DNA from: Ancylostoma caninum
Lineage: Eukaryota > Nematoda > Chromadorea > Rhabditida > Ancylostomatidae
Direction of reading: 5' to 3'
DNA: 64,000 nt
NCBI GenBank assembly: GCA_037903475.1
Contig: JBAJFG010000080.1
Span: forward strand, 1,612,001-1,676,000
A model generated the notes under the pieces. It saw only the letters and a program-made list of their open reading frames with translations, was not told the DNA's origin and made no database searches. How positions within the stretch are numbered: the stretch's first letter is position 1; every line of letters begins with the position of its first letter. Made by a program: the position numbers and the translations under genes. This document shows positions 26,953-40,895 of this stretch, piece after piece.

Positions 26953-29900
26953 CTAATCAAGATCCATCTCGTCCTCTTCAGTTTTTCCGCGTTTCGGTTT
27001 TGGCTCTTTCACAACCTCTTCGCTTTCACCTTCGGCAGGCGCCTCAGTGCTTGCGCCCGCAGTCGACTCGGCACCTGCTTGAGCAGCCTCAAGCCCACGC
27101 TCCGCCTCGGTCAATTTCTTCGCAAACTCCAGCAGATCTGAATGAAAACTATGAAAAACTTGTTACCGATGATAACAAAAAAAAAGGAAATCTGGAGCTG
27201 AGTGTGGAAGAATTTGTTGGATGGAACCTCTATTGACTTCAGAGGCTTGCAAAAGGGTTGATTTCAGAAAAAAGAAACTGATGGGTAACCCGCAGCTCTG
27301 AACCACCTCTAAATTCCGTTGTAGAACCTTAACACACGATAATCTAATAAAGGTTCCACATAAAAATCTGGGCAAAGCATTCGTCCAAATAGCACACCGA
27401 GGCTTCAAAAGGAGACATTTGAGCTCGGCGCCAAATCTGATTCTTTTTTTTTTGGCTGCCTTCGCATTGGAGGTTTGGTTTCTATTCGTTTTTATTAGAA
27501 TTCGTTATTGATCCATCTATAGGAAACTCCAAACGTACGTAGACAAGAGTCGAGATCGCGGCGCGGCTCCAATGGACAGAAACGCAGGCGCACACTATGC
27601 TGAGCTCCCGTGACTCTGCCCAAGAGAGCCGCGCCGCGGTCCTGACTCTTGACTGCGTCCGTTTGGAGTTCTCTGTACATCAAGAAACATCAACAATGCC
27701 CCAACAAAATGAAACTTTCACATGCCCTCTACGTAGGACCGCGAAAAGCCACATTCACGACAATATTGATATCCCAGCTGGGCTACACTCGTTCTATTTT
27801 TGTTGATGGAATTATTTTTTGTACTGCACTACTAATATATAACACTTTAAGATGGCAGCAGAATAAAATATACCCCACCAAGGATGTTGGATTTCCTTGC
27901 ATTCCGTGTAAGGGCAAGGTTTCCAGGTTGTCATGCGGGCACTGTTTCGCCTTATTTACAAATTCTCACGACTGCCACGAGTATTATGCTCACTAACTTT
28001 ACCGTAATTCACTATCAGCAATGCGCTGCACTTATTATAATACGATTACTTACTTCCTGTGGCAGCAGCCTGTGCAGCTCCCTCGCTGATACCGAAACGC
28101 TCCAAAACAGGAGCCATCTGCCCTGTGGACAGCGCATGGCCAAATGTGTTTGCAGCCTGGAAAGAGCTGCGATAAAAAAGGGTTGTATGGTTAGAAACCT
28201 CAAATAAGGGATAAGTCAGAGGACCCTATCCCATAAACGATTGAGTGCCACTATAATAACGCACACTTCCTGCACACAACCATCAAGAAATGCAAAAATT
28301 TACCTGTCTATAATGAGGAGAGCGAACAGTATCTTCCAAAGCTTTTTTAGTGTCTGACGAACCTTTATCTTCAGCTGGCATATGGCTGAGAAGGCGATCT
28401 AAAGGAAGCGATGTTACACTGAATTGACGATGTTCGTTCAAAAAATACTCGTCTACTAATTTTGGCATTAGAGCCATCAAACACTATAAATCAGTGATTC
28501 TTAGTGGTGAAAACATCCACTATTCGGTAAAATCTGCCCAAAGATGTTCCTCATATTCTCAGGAAACTCCATTAGGCTTTGGAAATTAGAAAAATTCGCT
28601 TACCAGCATTATTTTTGGCCGTTTCGACAACCTGGCCCCCAGCAACTATATCGCCAAGTTCGACAGCCACCTGCCGCTCGGAATTCCCTTGAGAAGAGTC
28701 AGCGCCGGTAGTCCCCGGAGCTCTGAGGCCACCAAGGAGCGTCTGCAGCTGAGTAAGCTCCGAAGCAGAAACTGAAATTAAACATTGGCTGACAAAAAAA
28801 AACTAAATGAAAACTGCAAAAGGGAACCTTTAGGAGCGCCTGAAGATGTTCCACGCTCGGCATTGTTTCCAGTAGGAATCTGTGGAACAAGTGATGGGGA
28901 ATCGGAACTACCCTACAGAAAAAAAACAACTTTGATGAGAAATTGAGTCAATGAATGAGGTTTTCAACTCAGTGCACACCTGATTCATAAACTGCAGTAG
29001 TTGCATGAGTTGCTGCTGATCCAATCCTCCCAGTGCACCCAGTTCCTGTAAATACTTCTACAATGCGGGAATGATATATTTTCTCAACTTCAGCTGTTGA
29101 CCATAAAGGATTACAACCCCGGTCAGTCGAAAGAAAATTCCAAGTATATACTCACCTCACTGGCGCCAAGACCGGCTAGATTAGCCGTTGACAATCCTCC
29201 AGTAGTACGCTCGGAAGAACCTCCTCGAGCAGACGCACGAGTAGTAGGAGGCTTATTAAGAGCATCGTTCACCTTAGAAAGTCATTTCAGATTCGTCTGC
29301 TATCAAAATCAAAATCTAGAAGCCTGTAACATTTAACCTGCAGGACTAGGCACCTACTTTCTGGCAAAGATCTTTGTCTGCATCAGTGTTGCCATCTTGA
29401 ATCCAGAACAGGCGACGTTCGTCCGAGGTTTTGAATTTCAGCATGTATACTTTTCCATCTGGACACCCTTTCACTTCCTTGAACTCAGTGTCCCCAGGAA
29501 AAATGATAAGATCCTATAAAAAAGTCCAATATTGAACATTTTTAATGAAAAAAAGTTATCATCTAACTCACGTCCACGATTGCTCCAGTTTCTCTGTTCT
29601 TCCAACAAAAATGCATGAGTTGGTCATTGGATTGCTTGATGAAAACAAGCCCCTTGGTCTTGTCAGCAACAACCTTAGGTAGTTGTGTTGTTGATAATGA
29701 GAACTGTGTTGTTGATAATGAGAACAAAGTGGAAATTCTGGTATTTCTGGCTGCGAATGTGAGGAAAAAGCTGTAGTGAATTGGACCTGCTAACCTTTTT
29801 CTTATTTGGCGCAGAAGCCGGCTGCAAGAATGAGCGTCCAGCCTGAAAGTAGTACATCAATTGGAAGCCACTTTCAAAGAGACAAAGAAAATTCCGCAAT

Positions 29901-31636
29901 ATTCCCATACGGGGATTCACGCCCTCTTGGGGTCGTATACAAATGTCTGTTAGTTGAGGGAGTGCACCAGAAATGAAAACCCGGTATCGGTTTGTGCACG
30001 TCCACCTCGTGATATTGAAAAAAATCAAACGTGCACCTTATCTTGTAAAAGTTGTTGATAACAGAATTCAGTGGGAGAAGAAATTAGTCATATTCATTCC
30101 TAGGTCTCGACCACGCATGGCTCTAGTCACTTCTCCAACGAATTCGGTCGTATTTGACGCAAATGGATGCACTAGGCACTACACTCTAATAAATGCAGGC
30201 CAAACAAACCTTCTTTATATACTTAAATGCAATAACCCCAAGAGATATAAGTTTAAGCCAACAGAGGGTACCATTGCTGCTGGAGAAACTCATAACATCG
30301 AAATCACACGGGAGGTATGAAATTCATTGTTCACTAAGAACATTGATTAGTGAAAAAAAACTGTACCGTTGTCAGAAAGGACCCCCAGGAAAAGATATCT
30401 TCTTTCTACACTACGCAGTTGCACCGCAAGATTCAAAGGATCCACAGAAGGCACCCACCCACGTCATACCAGTAGACTTAAAATTTGTGAACATGTACGC
30501 TTACCTTTAAATGCCGCATAAAAATTCCAATTAAGACTGTTGTGGGTGTAAATCCATCTACACTACAAGCTTGTCAAACATACTCGAACGTGTATATACA
30601 GCCACTTCCGAAATCGTTGCCTCACGCTGCACTGCCCATCTGCTGAGCCACGCTGCATCACCTACTCAGACAATTTTACCGGGCAGGCGTCCGACAATTC
30701 TGGTATACCGGGCAGGCTCCAGCGCTTTGTTTTTCGGCGGAGTTTCGAAGTGGGCAAGCCGCAGCCCATATTTTCGAAGTTCGCGGTCAGACCGGGCAGG
30801 CCGCAATATACACAATTCGAATAGCGGGCAGGCCGGCTACTCCTTACGAGGAAGGTCGTCTGCATACACCGATCAGGCCAGGCATCTAACACCGGGAAGA
30901 CCCCGTAGGGGTGGGGGGGGGGTCTGCCAGGTAAAAATGTCTGGGTGTGCATGACGATACGTGGTGCGACGTGGCTAAGCTGACGGGCGCTGCAGCATGA
31001 GGCAAGGATTTCTGAGAGGGGCTGTGGTGAGCGTCGATGGCGTTGCGTTTTTCGTGGACATGGGAAGCACCAGCATTCCCGCCGCAGCTCGCTGGATGTC
31101 GTTGCGGTAAGAAAAAAAGCATAGAAGCTTTGCTTGCCGCATCCACGTTAACGTGACATCGCCGGTATACGCTTAACCATAGGCAACTGTCGCGAGAAAG
31201 GCGGAAAACTGTCATAGGTAGTTCAGAAACGACTCGATATTAGTGTAATCTCACGTGGAGACTGCAAAGACATTTTCGACAAATCGCGCACGTTCTAGCT
31301 TGTTGGTCGCAGTGGTTTTTAGCCGCTTGAAACATATTACAGTGGTTTCGAAAATGATGTGGAAGTAGTTGGAACGCATGTTCGATCAGTGCGATACCGA
31401 GTCCCCGGTGAATGGCCTGTAAACCCCCTATTTTGCTTGAAGAACATACATAGCAGCTTCTTATGAAGCCAAACGCTCAGCTTGTCAACAAATGTGACAC
31501 TTGCTGAACATGAAAATCTCGCATAAAATGTTCTTTTTCCTAACTATGTAATGATTAAACTTACCTTGAACTCGACCAAATTGCCAGAAGAGGAGCCGCC
31601 TTGGGAAGAACGTGACGTAGAGAACATAGCACTCAT
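26953..31636 (-). CDS. rpn-13: Proteasomal ubiquitin receptor RPN13/ADRM1, 11 exons, 398 aa
   Basis: Ubiquitin receptor of the 26S proteasome lid-base region; the Pru domain binds ubiquitin and RPN2, the C-terminal DEUBAD domain binds UCH37/UBH-4. Exons (minus): 31636-31565, 29842-29795, 29673-29572, 29513-29358, 29272-29156, 29045-28980, 28912-28828, 28771-28604, 28398-28304, 28156-28054, 27137-26953; 1197 nt, phases consistent. Visible: [14 protein letters not shown] start, [25 protein letters not shown] and LFWIQD of the Pru fold (about residues 19-126), a Gly/Ser/Thr linker, then [19 protein letters not shown] and LLEFAKKL of DEUBAD, and an acidic EEDEMDLD tail. Length is close to human ADRM1. 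Exon 5 needs an AAG acceptor; exon 3 does too unless a CAG 30 nt upstream is used. Intron 1 (1.7 kb) hosts an MSP-fold gene and a MITE; intron 10 hosts another MITE. Confidence 0.94.
27520..27675. mobile_element. TA-flanked foldback MITE, copy A2 (rpn-13 intron 10)
   Basis: TA|TAGGAAACTCCAAACGTACG at the left and GTCCGTTTGGAGTTCTCTG|TA at the right, with inner arms matching CGCGGCGCGGCTC. 156 bp, internally deleted relative to copy A1 (376 bp). Confidence 0.85.
30117..30510 (+). CDS. Small MSP-fold (SSP-type) protein nested in rpn-13 intron 1, 110 aa
   Basis: Two exons, 30117-30314 and 30376-30510, joined in phase 0 across a 61-nt intron. The protein starts [13 protein letters not shown] and shows the short MSP-domain pattern: N-terminal hydrophobic strand, [15 protein letters not shown] (the LAFKVKSSN-like strand), [29 protein letters not shown] and a final VIPVDLKFV strand. 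It resembles the C. elegans sperm-specific SSP-19-like small MSP-domain proteins, so a sperm role is the likely guess. It lies on the opposite strand to rpn-13, wholly inside its first intron. A pyrimidine-rich CATTCCTAG at about 30094-30102 could be a trans-splice acceptor. Family call firm; function inferred. Confidence 0.82.
30599..31024. mobile_element. TA-flanked MITE, copy C2, with expanded interior (rpn-13 intron 1)
   Basis: Ends match copy C1: CAGCCACTTCCGAAATCGTT then GCCTCACGCTGC at the left; GCATGAGGCAAGGATTTCTG then GGGGCTG at the right, plus the shared core cgtggtgcgacgtggctaag. Unlike C1 (125 bp) the interior holds about 280 extra bases with four GGGCAGG words (30681, 30710, 30794, 30826) and a G run at 30910. 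Confidence 0.65.
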
Positions 31637-31650
31637 CTCGGAACTAAAAC
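31637..31650 (-). promoter_or_regulatory. Likely spliced-leader acceptor of rpn-13
   Basis: On the minus strand GTTTTAG ends at 31644, followed by only seven bases (TTCCGAG) and the ATG. A TTTTAG this close to the start codon is typical of SL trans-splicing in nematodes. Confidence 0.6.
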
Positions 31651-32448
31651 GAGTGGATTATTTCGTTGTTAGGAGAGAACACCGAAACAGGATGGACACC
31701 ACTCATTGAGGCAACTCATACCCATTCTTCCCTCTACCCGGCATTGAGCCTTGATGAGAATGAACGTTGCAGGATTCAAACCAGAAAAGTGACCCGTTAA
31801 ACTCGAACTTTTACCAGTGAACATGTGTCAACTACGCACAGATGTCCTGTACTCTTGATCTACCAAAAGGGGCACCTAGCGCTTCGGATTTGAGACTTTC
31901 TTCCACTGTTTTCACACACGAACATTCATTTTCTTCCATCTCTACGTTGGTAGGAGCAGAGTCTGGGAACTGCCCGTCTACCCTCGATTAAGTGTAAGAA
32001 TAGTACATTACAGTGAACATCAAAGCAGAAGGAGAGAGCGCCTGGAAGGAGAAAGAAGCCGAGAATGGATCTGATGACAATGCTGGCCGTCGACCGCCTT
32101 CACAGGCGGCCGCGATGCCTCGTCCTCTCCATGGAGCGCGACAGCTGCCGCACTTAGGTTACCCTTTTACCACTTCAGAACATCATGCAGATCTTTAGCA
32201 TTGATAGAAATTAACCTCTACTACTGCTGAATCTTTCAGACTTGGCCAAGTTTTTCGCCTGCTAGTTATCCGAAGCAACTCGAGGCCTCAGATGCAGTGA
32301 ATTTGGTATTTGTGTCAAATGGTCCAGTTTCTGTCGAGGAGATTCTTGTGCTCAGTTGGGCAGGTATAGTGATAGTTTTTTTTGGAGGCCTTGACTTCAC
32401 ATTTCTTCTCCTGATAGAATATACAGGTTGCCGGTTGCACCAGTATAA

Positions 32449-32949
32449 AGGCAGCACTCGCTCAAATCCCCCTGTTTGAGATTTTGCCGTATTTCGGGGT
32501 ATTGAACGACCTGGAATCCATATTCGATAGTGAAGCAACGCGAAACACGCAGAAAGCGGCGAAATCAGTAGATACCTTACCGTGGGTCTAATCGCGCTCT
32601 TTTCACATCCGTGGGTCCCGCTACGAATCCAGGTGACGCGGGTTCATGCTAATGACTGACCCGCGTTATTTGGTGCCTTGTAACAGCGTGTCACTCGTAT
32701 TTTTTCTTGTCATTCAACATATCTACAGGGAACTCCAATTGTACGCAGACACTGGTCGGGATCGCGGCGCTGCTCTTGGGCAGAGACGCAGGCGCTCAGC
32801 ATGTCAAGAGCCCGTGTCTCTGCCTATGAGAGCCGCGCCGCGGTCCCGACTCTTGTCTGCGTACATTTGGAGTTCCATGTAATATACTGGCAGTGTATTT
32901 CTCGCTTTGCTCGTTCACTAGGGGTTCAAAAATTGGAGAAGTGCTGCCT
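32449..32949. mobile_element. TTAA-type MITE, copy B3, interrupted by MITE A3
   Basis: Left end ATAA|AGGCAGCACTCGC (flank one base off TTAA) and right end GAGAAGTGCTGCCT|TTAA. The element at 32726-32879 sits inside it, so B3 inserted first and A3 later. Confidence 0.75.
32726..32879. mobile_element. TA-flanked foldback MITE, copy A3, inside B3
   Basis: TA|CAGGGAACTCCAATTGTACG at the left, GTACATTTGGAGTTCCATG|TA at the right, arms continuing through gtcgggatcgcggcgc. 154 bp, no coding capacity. Confidence 0.88.
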
Positions 32950-33274
32950 TTAATGGTATTCTGTTCGGGAGAGTATGCTCCAGACTAGTCAAGGCCCCTA
33001 CACTTTCGCAGTAGTTCAAAATATTATAGAACCTATCACTTTGCTGTGATGTGCACTCTGAACGGACCAGTTATACAAAATTATTGCCACTCTTATAGTC
33101 TTCCAACTTCTGGAGCACATTCCTTAAAAAAACTCCCTTACATACGACTTCAACCGCTCCAAAATAGGTGCCCAAATATATGCTTTTTAGCTGTTTTTCG
33201 AGCTTATGCCTTCCTTTTCAAATCAACTACACATTAAGACGTTATTCTTTTTTGAATGGGTTGCTTCTTTATAG

Positions 33275-35978
<2,704 letters not shown>

Positions 35979-36126
35979 GTATGTGAGAACGGCAAATGAC
36001 TATGCCTGTACATTTGAACGATAGAGAAACTATTATCTAATACATCTGTAAACAATATCAAATTCTGCGATTTCAACAAAACAACAGCAACCAACAAGCA
36101 ACAACTATAGTGATGTGTAACAAACG

Positions 36127-39100
36127 TCACTGTTTCGTGATCACAGCTATATAATTACCCTGTTCTTTTTCAACACTGTCTATACTGCAGCCACCAACGG
36201 ATCGCAACAGCTCTTCCATCTCTCCTTCGGCAAACACGTGATAGTACCTAAATCAAAGTTTAGTTCCTCCTTTAGAAAACTTTCGTGGAGCTATCATCTC
36301 CTCACCTCATGAATGTTTCTCCTGTTCCGTCAATTCTCCATGGGACCAGGAGATCCTGTTGTACGAATTCCTTCCCGTCGTGAACTCTTAGACGATCGAA
36401 CTTCTTAGCTTCCTCGATGATAGAATCCTATACCAAATAAGTGCATTTAGAACTACGGCATTGGTGAATAATGTAACATAGTACAATCCAAAAGAAAGTT
36501 GCAAAAAAGGAGGAAGGACACTGCTTCAGAAGCAGAGTTAAAGAACATATATGTAGCGAATCTCTTACTGAAAACATCGTCCTACCTTATTATCCCTCAT
36601 TTTCGCATATTCTGAATTACTTTGATCCATCGACCATACAGTTATGCATGCCCTACCACCTCTTTTAAGTACCTAAAAAGGCACGCTGATGATAAATACA
36701 ACAGCCAGTTACAAATAAAGGCAATCTGATTTGAAACCCTTTTCTTAACACCATAAAAACGCATACCCTGAGGATTTCACTAATCATCTTCTTCCGTCGC
36801 GACAGTGAAGCCATATGATGTAGCACAGCAATGGATATCACAGCATCTGCACCTTCCCGAAATGGTATTGATAAAGCATCCGCCCGTACAACCATACAGC
36901 CCTGAGAATTAAGACAGATTTTGTTTCGCAGGATGGAATTAATCGTGGGAATGGAGACAGGCAATGCAACTGTAAATATGTATTATTCCTGCCTAATCTA
37001 TTTAGATAGTGTCAGTCACCATTCCAAAAAAATTTTATGATAAGACCAAGAACATCACGATTCACTTACTTTCTTCTGAACAATTTCACACAACATTTGA
37101 CTCATATCGCATCCTATCTGAAACAGAATATGCTATAGAAAAGGAGGAAGGGGACACGATATTTGAATAATAAGAGATAATGTATTTGTAATCACATGCC
37201 CTAACCGGATAACACAAAGGTGTGCATCGCTGACGTTTCCCGCACAAAGATCATTAGTATCTGTCGGACAGAAAATGCCAGAAAAGTAAGAATTAGCAAA
37301 AATGCCGAGAATGTGGTACCCCACACCTTCCACGCAGATGAGAATAGGGTCCTACCAACCTCAGAAAACAGTCCTCGTGTATAGGAAAACACATCCCATT
37401 TTGGAGACGAATTATACACAAACCTTTATCAAACCATCATTCGGAAGCAGATATTTCCCGTTTCCACAACCGATATCGTACACAACTGAGTATGGAGGTA
37501 GCGTATTCATGAATCTATAATGTAATTGGGTCATGAAACAGCTAAAGAAAATGCCGAGACTTCGAATTTCATGAGACGCAGTAAAACTACAACATACTTC
37601 TTCACACCAGTCCAAGATGAGAACCGTGTTTCGTCAAAATGTGATGCAATGCTTTCATAAACTCCACTAACATACTGATTTTCGATGCGCAGAGCTGACT
37701 TGTCGTCAGAAGGAACCGCCATCTCGCCTGTAGGTTTCAAAGAATTAGATTTTTGAGAGAAAGGGATAGATGGTCACACTCTAAGAAATGTGAGCGGATT
37801 GAAATAAGTTCACCTTCTCTGTCCCAGTCGCAAAATTCTTTGTATTGACACTGGCAAGGCTCATGACGGATTTTCCGCAAAGTTATCGAAACCCGAAGGC
37901 GACGAGGCATTACTCTGTGCGTCATCGGATTGATGTCGTGCTTTCGATTCACAATCCTGAAGGATGAAAAATAAAGAGTAGGTACACTCATCATCAATTC
38001 AATTGTAACAGATGGAAAATCTACTATGATAAAATGGTAAAAATATACACATACCCATGTTTCCAGCGGTACCTAGAATCTCCTTTTATCAAACACAGCG
38101 ACCTTCTTTTCAACAAGACAGGAGCTATTAGGGCCGAATTCGCACCGTCTTTGAATTCCATGACTATGTCGGAACACAGACTTTAAATAAAGAATGGGAG
38201 CAATCCAAATACGAACTTTATTAAACAAGGAGACACTCACCTTAAACACACAATAGGGTCTTCGAATGCCGAATGAGTGTCGTAATGTGAAGGTATCCCT
38301 TGACCAGGCTCATAGACATTGATAGTCACCTTAAAATGCAAACAAATAGTTCAACCTATGGTCAATCTATATCTAAACATTACCTGATCAGACCTAAAAT
38401 CGACATGGGAGTCCTTCACTAGTCTATCCGCTAGCTGATTAATCATAGGTGGAATTGGTTTGGTTGGCTTGAACGCGGCATTCCTACTGTAGTCAAATTC
38501 ATGACCATAGTGGATGACGGCACGGTGTTTCAAGGACTTTACTGGAAACACACTATTCAGCATATGAAAAGCAGTCAAGGATTTGCTCACCATCTTCAGT
38601 GTCGAATATTAGATCCAAGAATGCTTTCTCTTCATCCTCTGTGATATAATCTTCGACGAGAACGAAGTCCTTAGGGTACAAAGTGTTGTCGACGGGCTTG
38701 CTGGCAGGTACTGAAAGTGAGCAGCTAATAGAAGGAGCCTCGCACCAAAAAGTTGTTACTGGGAAAACTAGTTGCAAATAATAAAGGACAATAGATATGT
38801 AGAACCTCTACAGCGACGGTTTGTTTCGGTGAGTGAGACTGCTGGAGAGACATCAGAGAAGGAAAACCCGGAAGTGTGCAATATTAGGAGGCAAGCGTTG
38901 CGCAAAAATGCTCAAGCATTTTCGTTTTTGAGAGAAATTACGTAATGAAGGTCATAACAAAGTATAAATGTTCTGATCAAACTGAGGTAGATCGATGTCA
39001 TGCCTTAATACATCTCGAACACATACAGTACCGGTCAATCACTCTTGCATCACAGAATTCGTCTGGGCTGCCGCGCCGCACCACCTAAGCGGCGCCGCAG

Positions 39101-39882
39101 ATCAGCTGTGCGCTGTCCTTGTGGGACGTTGCAGGTATTGATGTTTTGCATGTTCTTCGGAATAAAACGAAGACACTGGGGAAAAGTTGGAAAACATGAG
39201 AGAAGCACCATACCGGCTTCGTGCGACATGCACAGCTCCCAACTGATCTACCGCGCCGCGCGTCCGTTGCGGCGCGGCAGGCCAAGGAGCGGTGTTCCGT
39301 GACGCAAGAGCGATTGACCGCCATCGTTTCAATATTCAAAACTTACGCTGTCGCACATAAGAAATGAGAAACGGCTGGTGAGATACTTTCAGCTGCGGAG
39401 GGATTGTACCATGTAAACCTTCTCGAGCAGCTTCGGCTTGCTCTTTCGATGAGAAGCTTACGAATGAATAGGATCTGCAAACGAGACTTGCCGGATGCAG
39501 TCCAGGTGAATGGTACACTCAAGCAATGTAGATAATACTCACCGTTTGTTTGGAAACACCGTGAACGAGGCATTATCGTCAAACGGATGAAAAATTTCCT
39601 CCAACTCTTCGAGTGAAACACCACAAAGCACACTGCTGTTGCTTACGAATAGATGCTAAACAATAGAAAACAGTTATGAAGAAGTACAGTGACTGTGAGC
39701 AATAACTCTTCACTACTCCTTTGCACTAGGATCAACACAGTCCCTCACCTCTGTAACATCTTCGGAAATCTCCACATCGGGGTCATGTCGCCTCAGTTGC
39801 TCCCAGCTCTTATGGGTCTTTCTCAATATTTTTCCGGGCTCCAACTTGCATCCAAGTCGCCTTTCTTTCGAAGCATTGAAAT
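36127..39882 (-). CDS. alkb-8: ALKBH8 homologue: RRM + AlkB + tRNA methyltransferase, at least 15 exons
   Basis: Bifunctional tRNA wobble-uridine modifier: the C-terminal Trm9-like domain makes mcm5U, and the AlkB domain is the hydroxylase. Exons (minus): 39882-39749, 39655-39543, 39474-39347, 38710-38591, 38541-38384, 38329-38241, 38180-38055, 37956-37814, 37727-37598, 37514-37424, 37117-37070, 36901-36767, 36672-36586, 36427-36306, 36247-36127; phases consistent, about 581 residues. Visible in order: RRM ([23 protein letters not shown]), AlkB ([33 protein letters not shown] with the H-x-[22 protein letters not shown] with the third His and Arg), Cys pair CQCQYKEFC, then SAM-binding [24 protein letters not shown] and [11 protein letters not shown]. 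The start codon lies in an unidentified upstream exon (the first exon begins mid-codon). Two exons use AAG acceptors. The 0.64-kb intron 3 holds a MITE. Confidence 0.93.
39026..39327. mobile_element. MITE, copy D1 (alkb-8 intron)
   Basis: Left TA|CAGTACCGGTCAATCACTCT then TGCATCACAGAA; right TTCCGTGACGCAAGAGCGAT then TGACC. Inner arms are GC-rich (gctgccgcgccgc / gcggcgcggca). Its outer right end is degraded. Related to copy D2 at 47612-47911. Confidence 0.75.
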
Positions 39883-40821
39883 CTAAACATAGGAAGCTTC
39901 ATAAGCTGAGCTGAATGTTGAAAGGAGTCATTAGAATGAAGTTGAACCTACACATGAACCAGAACTTCCCGCAAAGTCCCGCAGAAACACCGGCTATTCC
40001 TGCAAATACAACTTCACACTCGTCATGCTACTATTGATGGAAACGTTAAGAACATGAAAAATGAGTCTGATGTTTCGCAACACTGTCAAATTAATTGTTT
40101 TTTCCTGGGAATTCTTGTTTCACGACTACGAAGTCCCGAAAATGATCTATCTTGAAGGGGTGTCCCTCTCAGACATTCGTAGCGGACCACCCGCGGTACC
40201 ACTAGCGGCCGGGCAAACGTAGCAGCCGCGGGTCGGCCGCGAATGGGTGACAGGCCCAGCCTGAGATGGTAGGCTGCTCAGCCGGAAGAATTATCATTCG
40301 ATCACCTTTGTGCCTTAGGGGTGCCTCATGGGGATACAGTTGACCTTGAGGCTCTTTGTCGTCATTGATTTGTTGTCGTTAATGCTCTACTGCAGTTAAA
40401 TGAGATTTTTTATTATAGGAAAAACTTTACATGGAACCACTGCACATAGAACAAAAATAAACATACAAATCACCTACTCCATTTTGTAAACATACAAATC
40501 ACCTACTCCATTTTGTAAAGATATACATAGCCTCAAAATAATACAATATGTATATAATAAACGTAACTGTGATTTCTAGAACAATAAATACATGAGGGAA
40601 AACAGTGTTGCCTGCAAGGTTAAATAAAATTTAAAAAAAAACTCACAGTCTCATTGAATAAAAACACAATACAAATAATACGGTCCTTCAGTAAAATGGA
40701 CATGGCACTGGTTGTTTGTTTCCTTTTCATAGGATGACGATGAATTCTAGATAATCAAAGGAAGGGGGGGGGAGATGAATGTAATCCCATGCATTTCAAG
40801 GTCTCGTTCCGGGAGTCGGTA

Positions 40822-40895
40822 TTAGAATCCAAGCATGAGATCATCCTTGTCGACCGCTGGTTCGTAAATTTGAGATGCTCCCTTCAAGAGGAACT
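40822..40895 (-). CDS. Possible terminal exon of an unidentified minus-strand gene
   Basis: After TTCATTATAG the minus strand reads a 23-codon frame, FLLKGASQIYEP then AVDKDDLMLGF, and a stop at 40822. Composition and the acceptor are convincing for a last exon, but I could not fix an upstream exon: a stretch at about 40936-41010 (EDTLTAVKWNKRVKVVRIW) is protein-like yet no donor gives the phase needed. Product not recognised. Confidence 0.35.

Larger units (their letters stand above)
31651..33274. other. Region between rpn-13 start and the first visible ears-2 exon
   Basis: Holds the promoter of rpn-13 and, somewhere, the missing first exon of the mitochondrial glutamyl-tRNA synthetase. Two stretches look protein-like: 32014-32186 (GC-rich, KAEGESAWKEKEAENG) and 32240-32363 (TWPSFSPASYPKQLEA... 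after TCTTTCAG), but I cannot join them with canonical splice sites. A nested pair of MITEs occupies 32449-32949. Confidence 0.4.

Noticed and set aside
28441..28489. Possible rpn-13 exon reading [13 protein letters not shown]
   Set aside because: It does not fit the phase of exon 8 (one base left over); joining 28604 to 28398 gives the expected DEUBAD sequence [11 protein letters not shown].
31954..32013. Small exon pair joined by GTAAG...ACATTACAG
   Set aside because: The implied intron is 20 nt, too short for splicing.
37201..37262. Possible extra alkb-8 exon ([16 protein letters not shown])
   Set aside because: Joining 37424 directly to 37117 gives an alignment with ALKBH8/Trm9 (CGNGKY then IGCD, eight residues between) without gap; the extra piece would break it.
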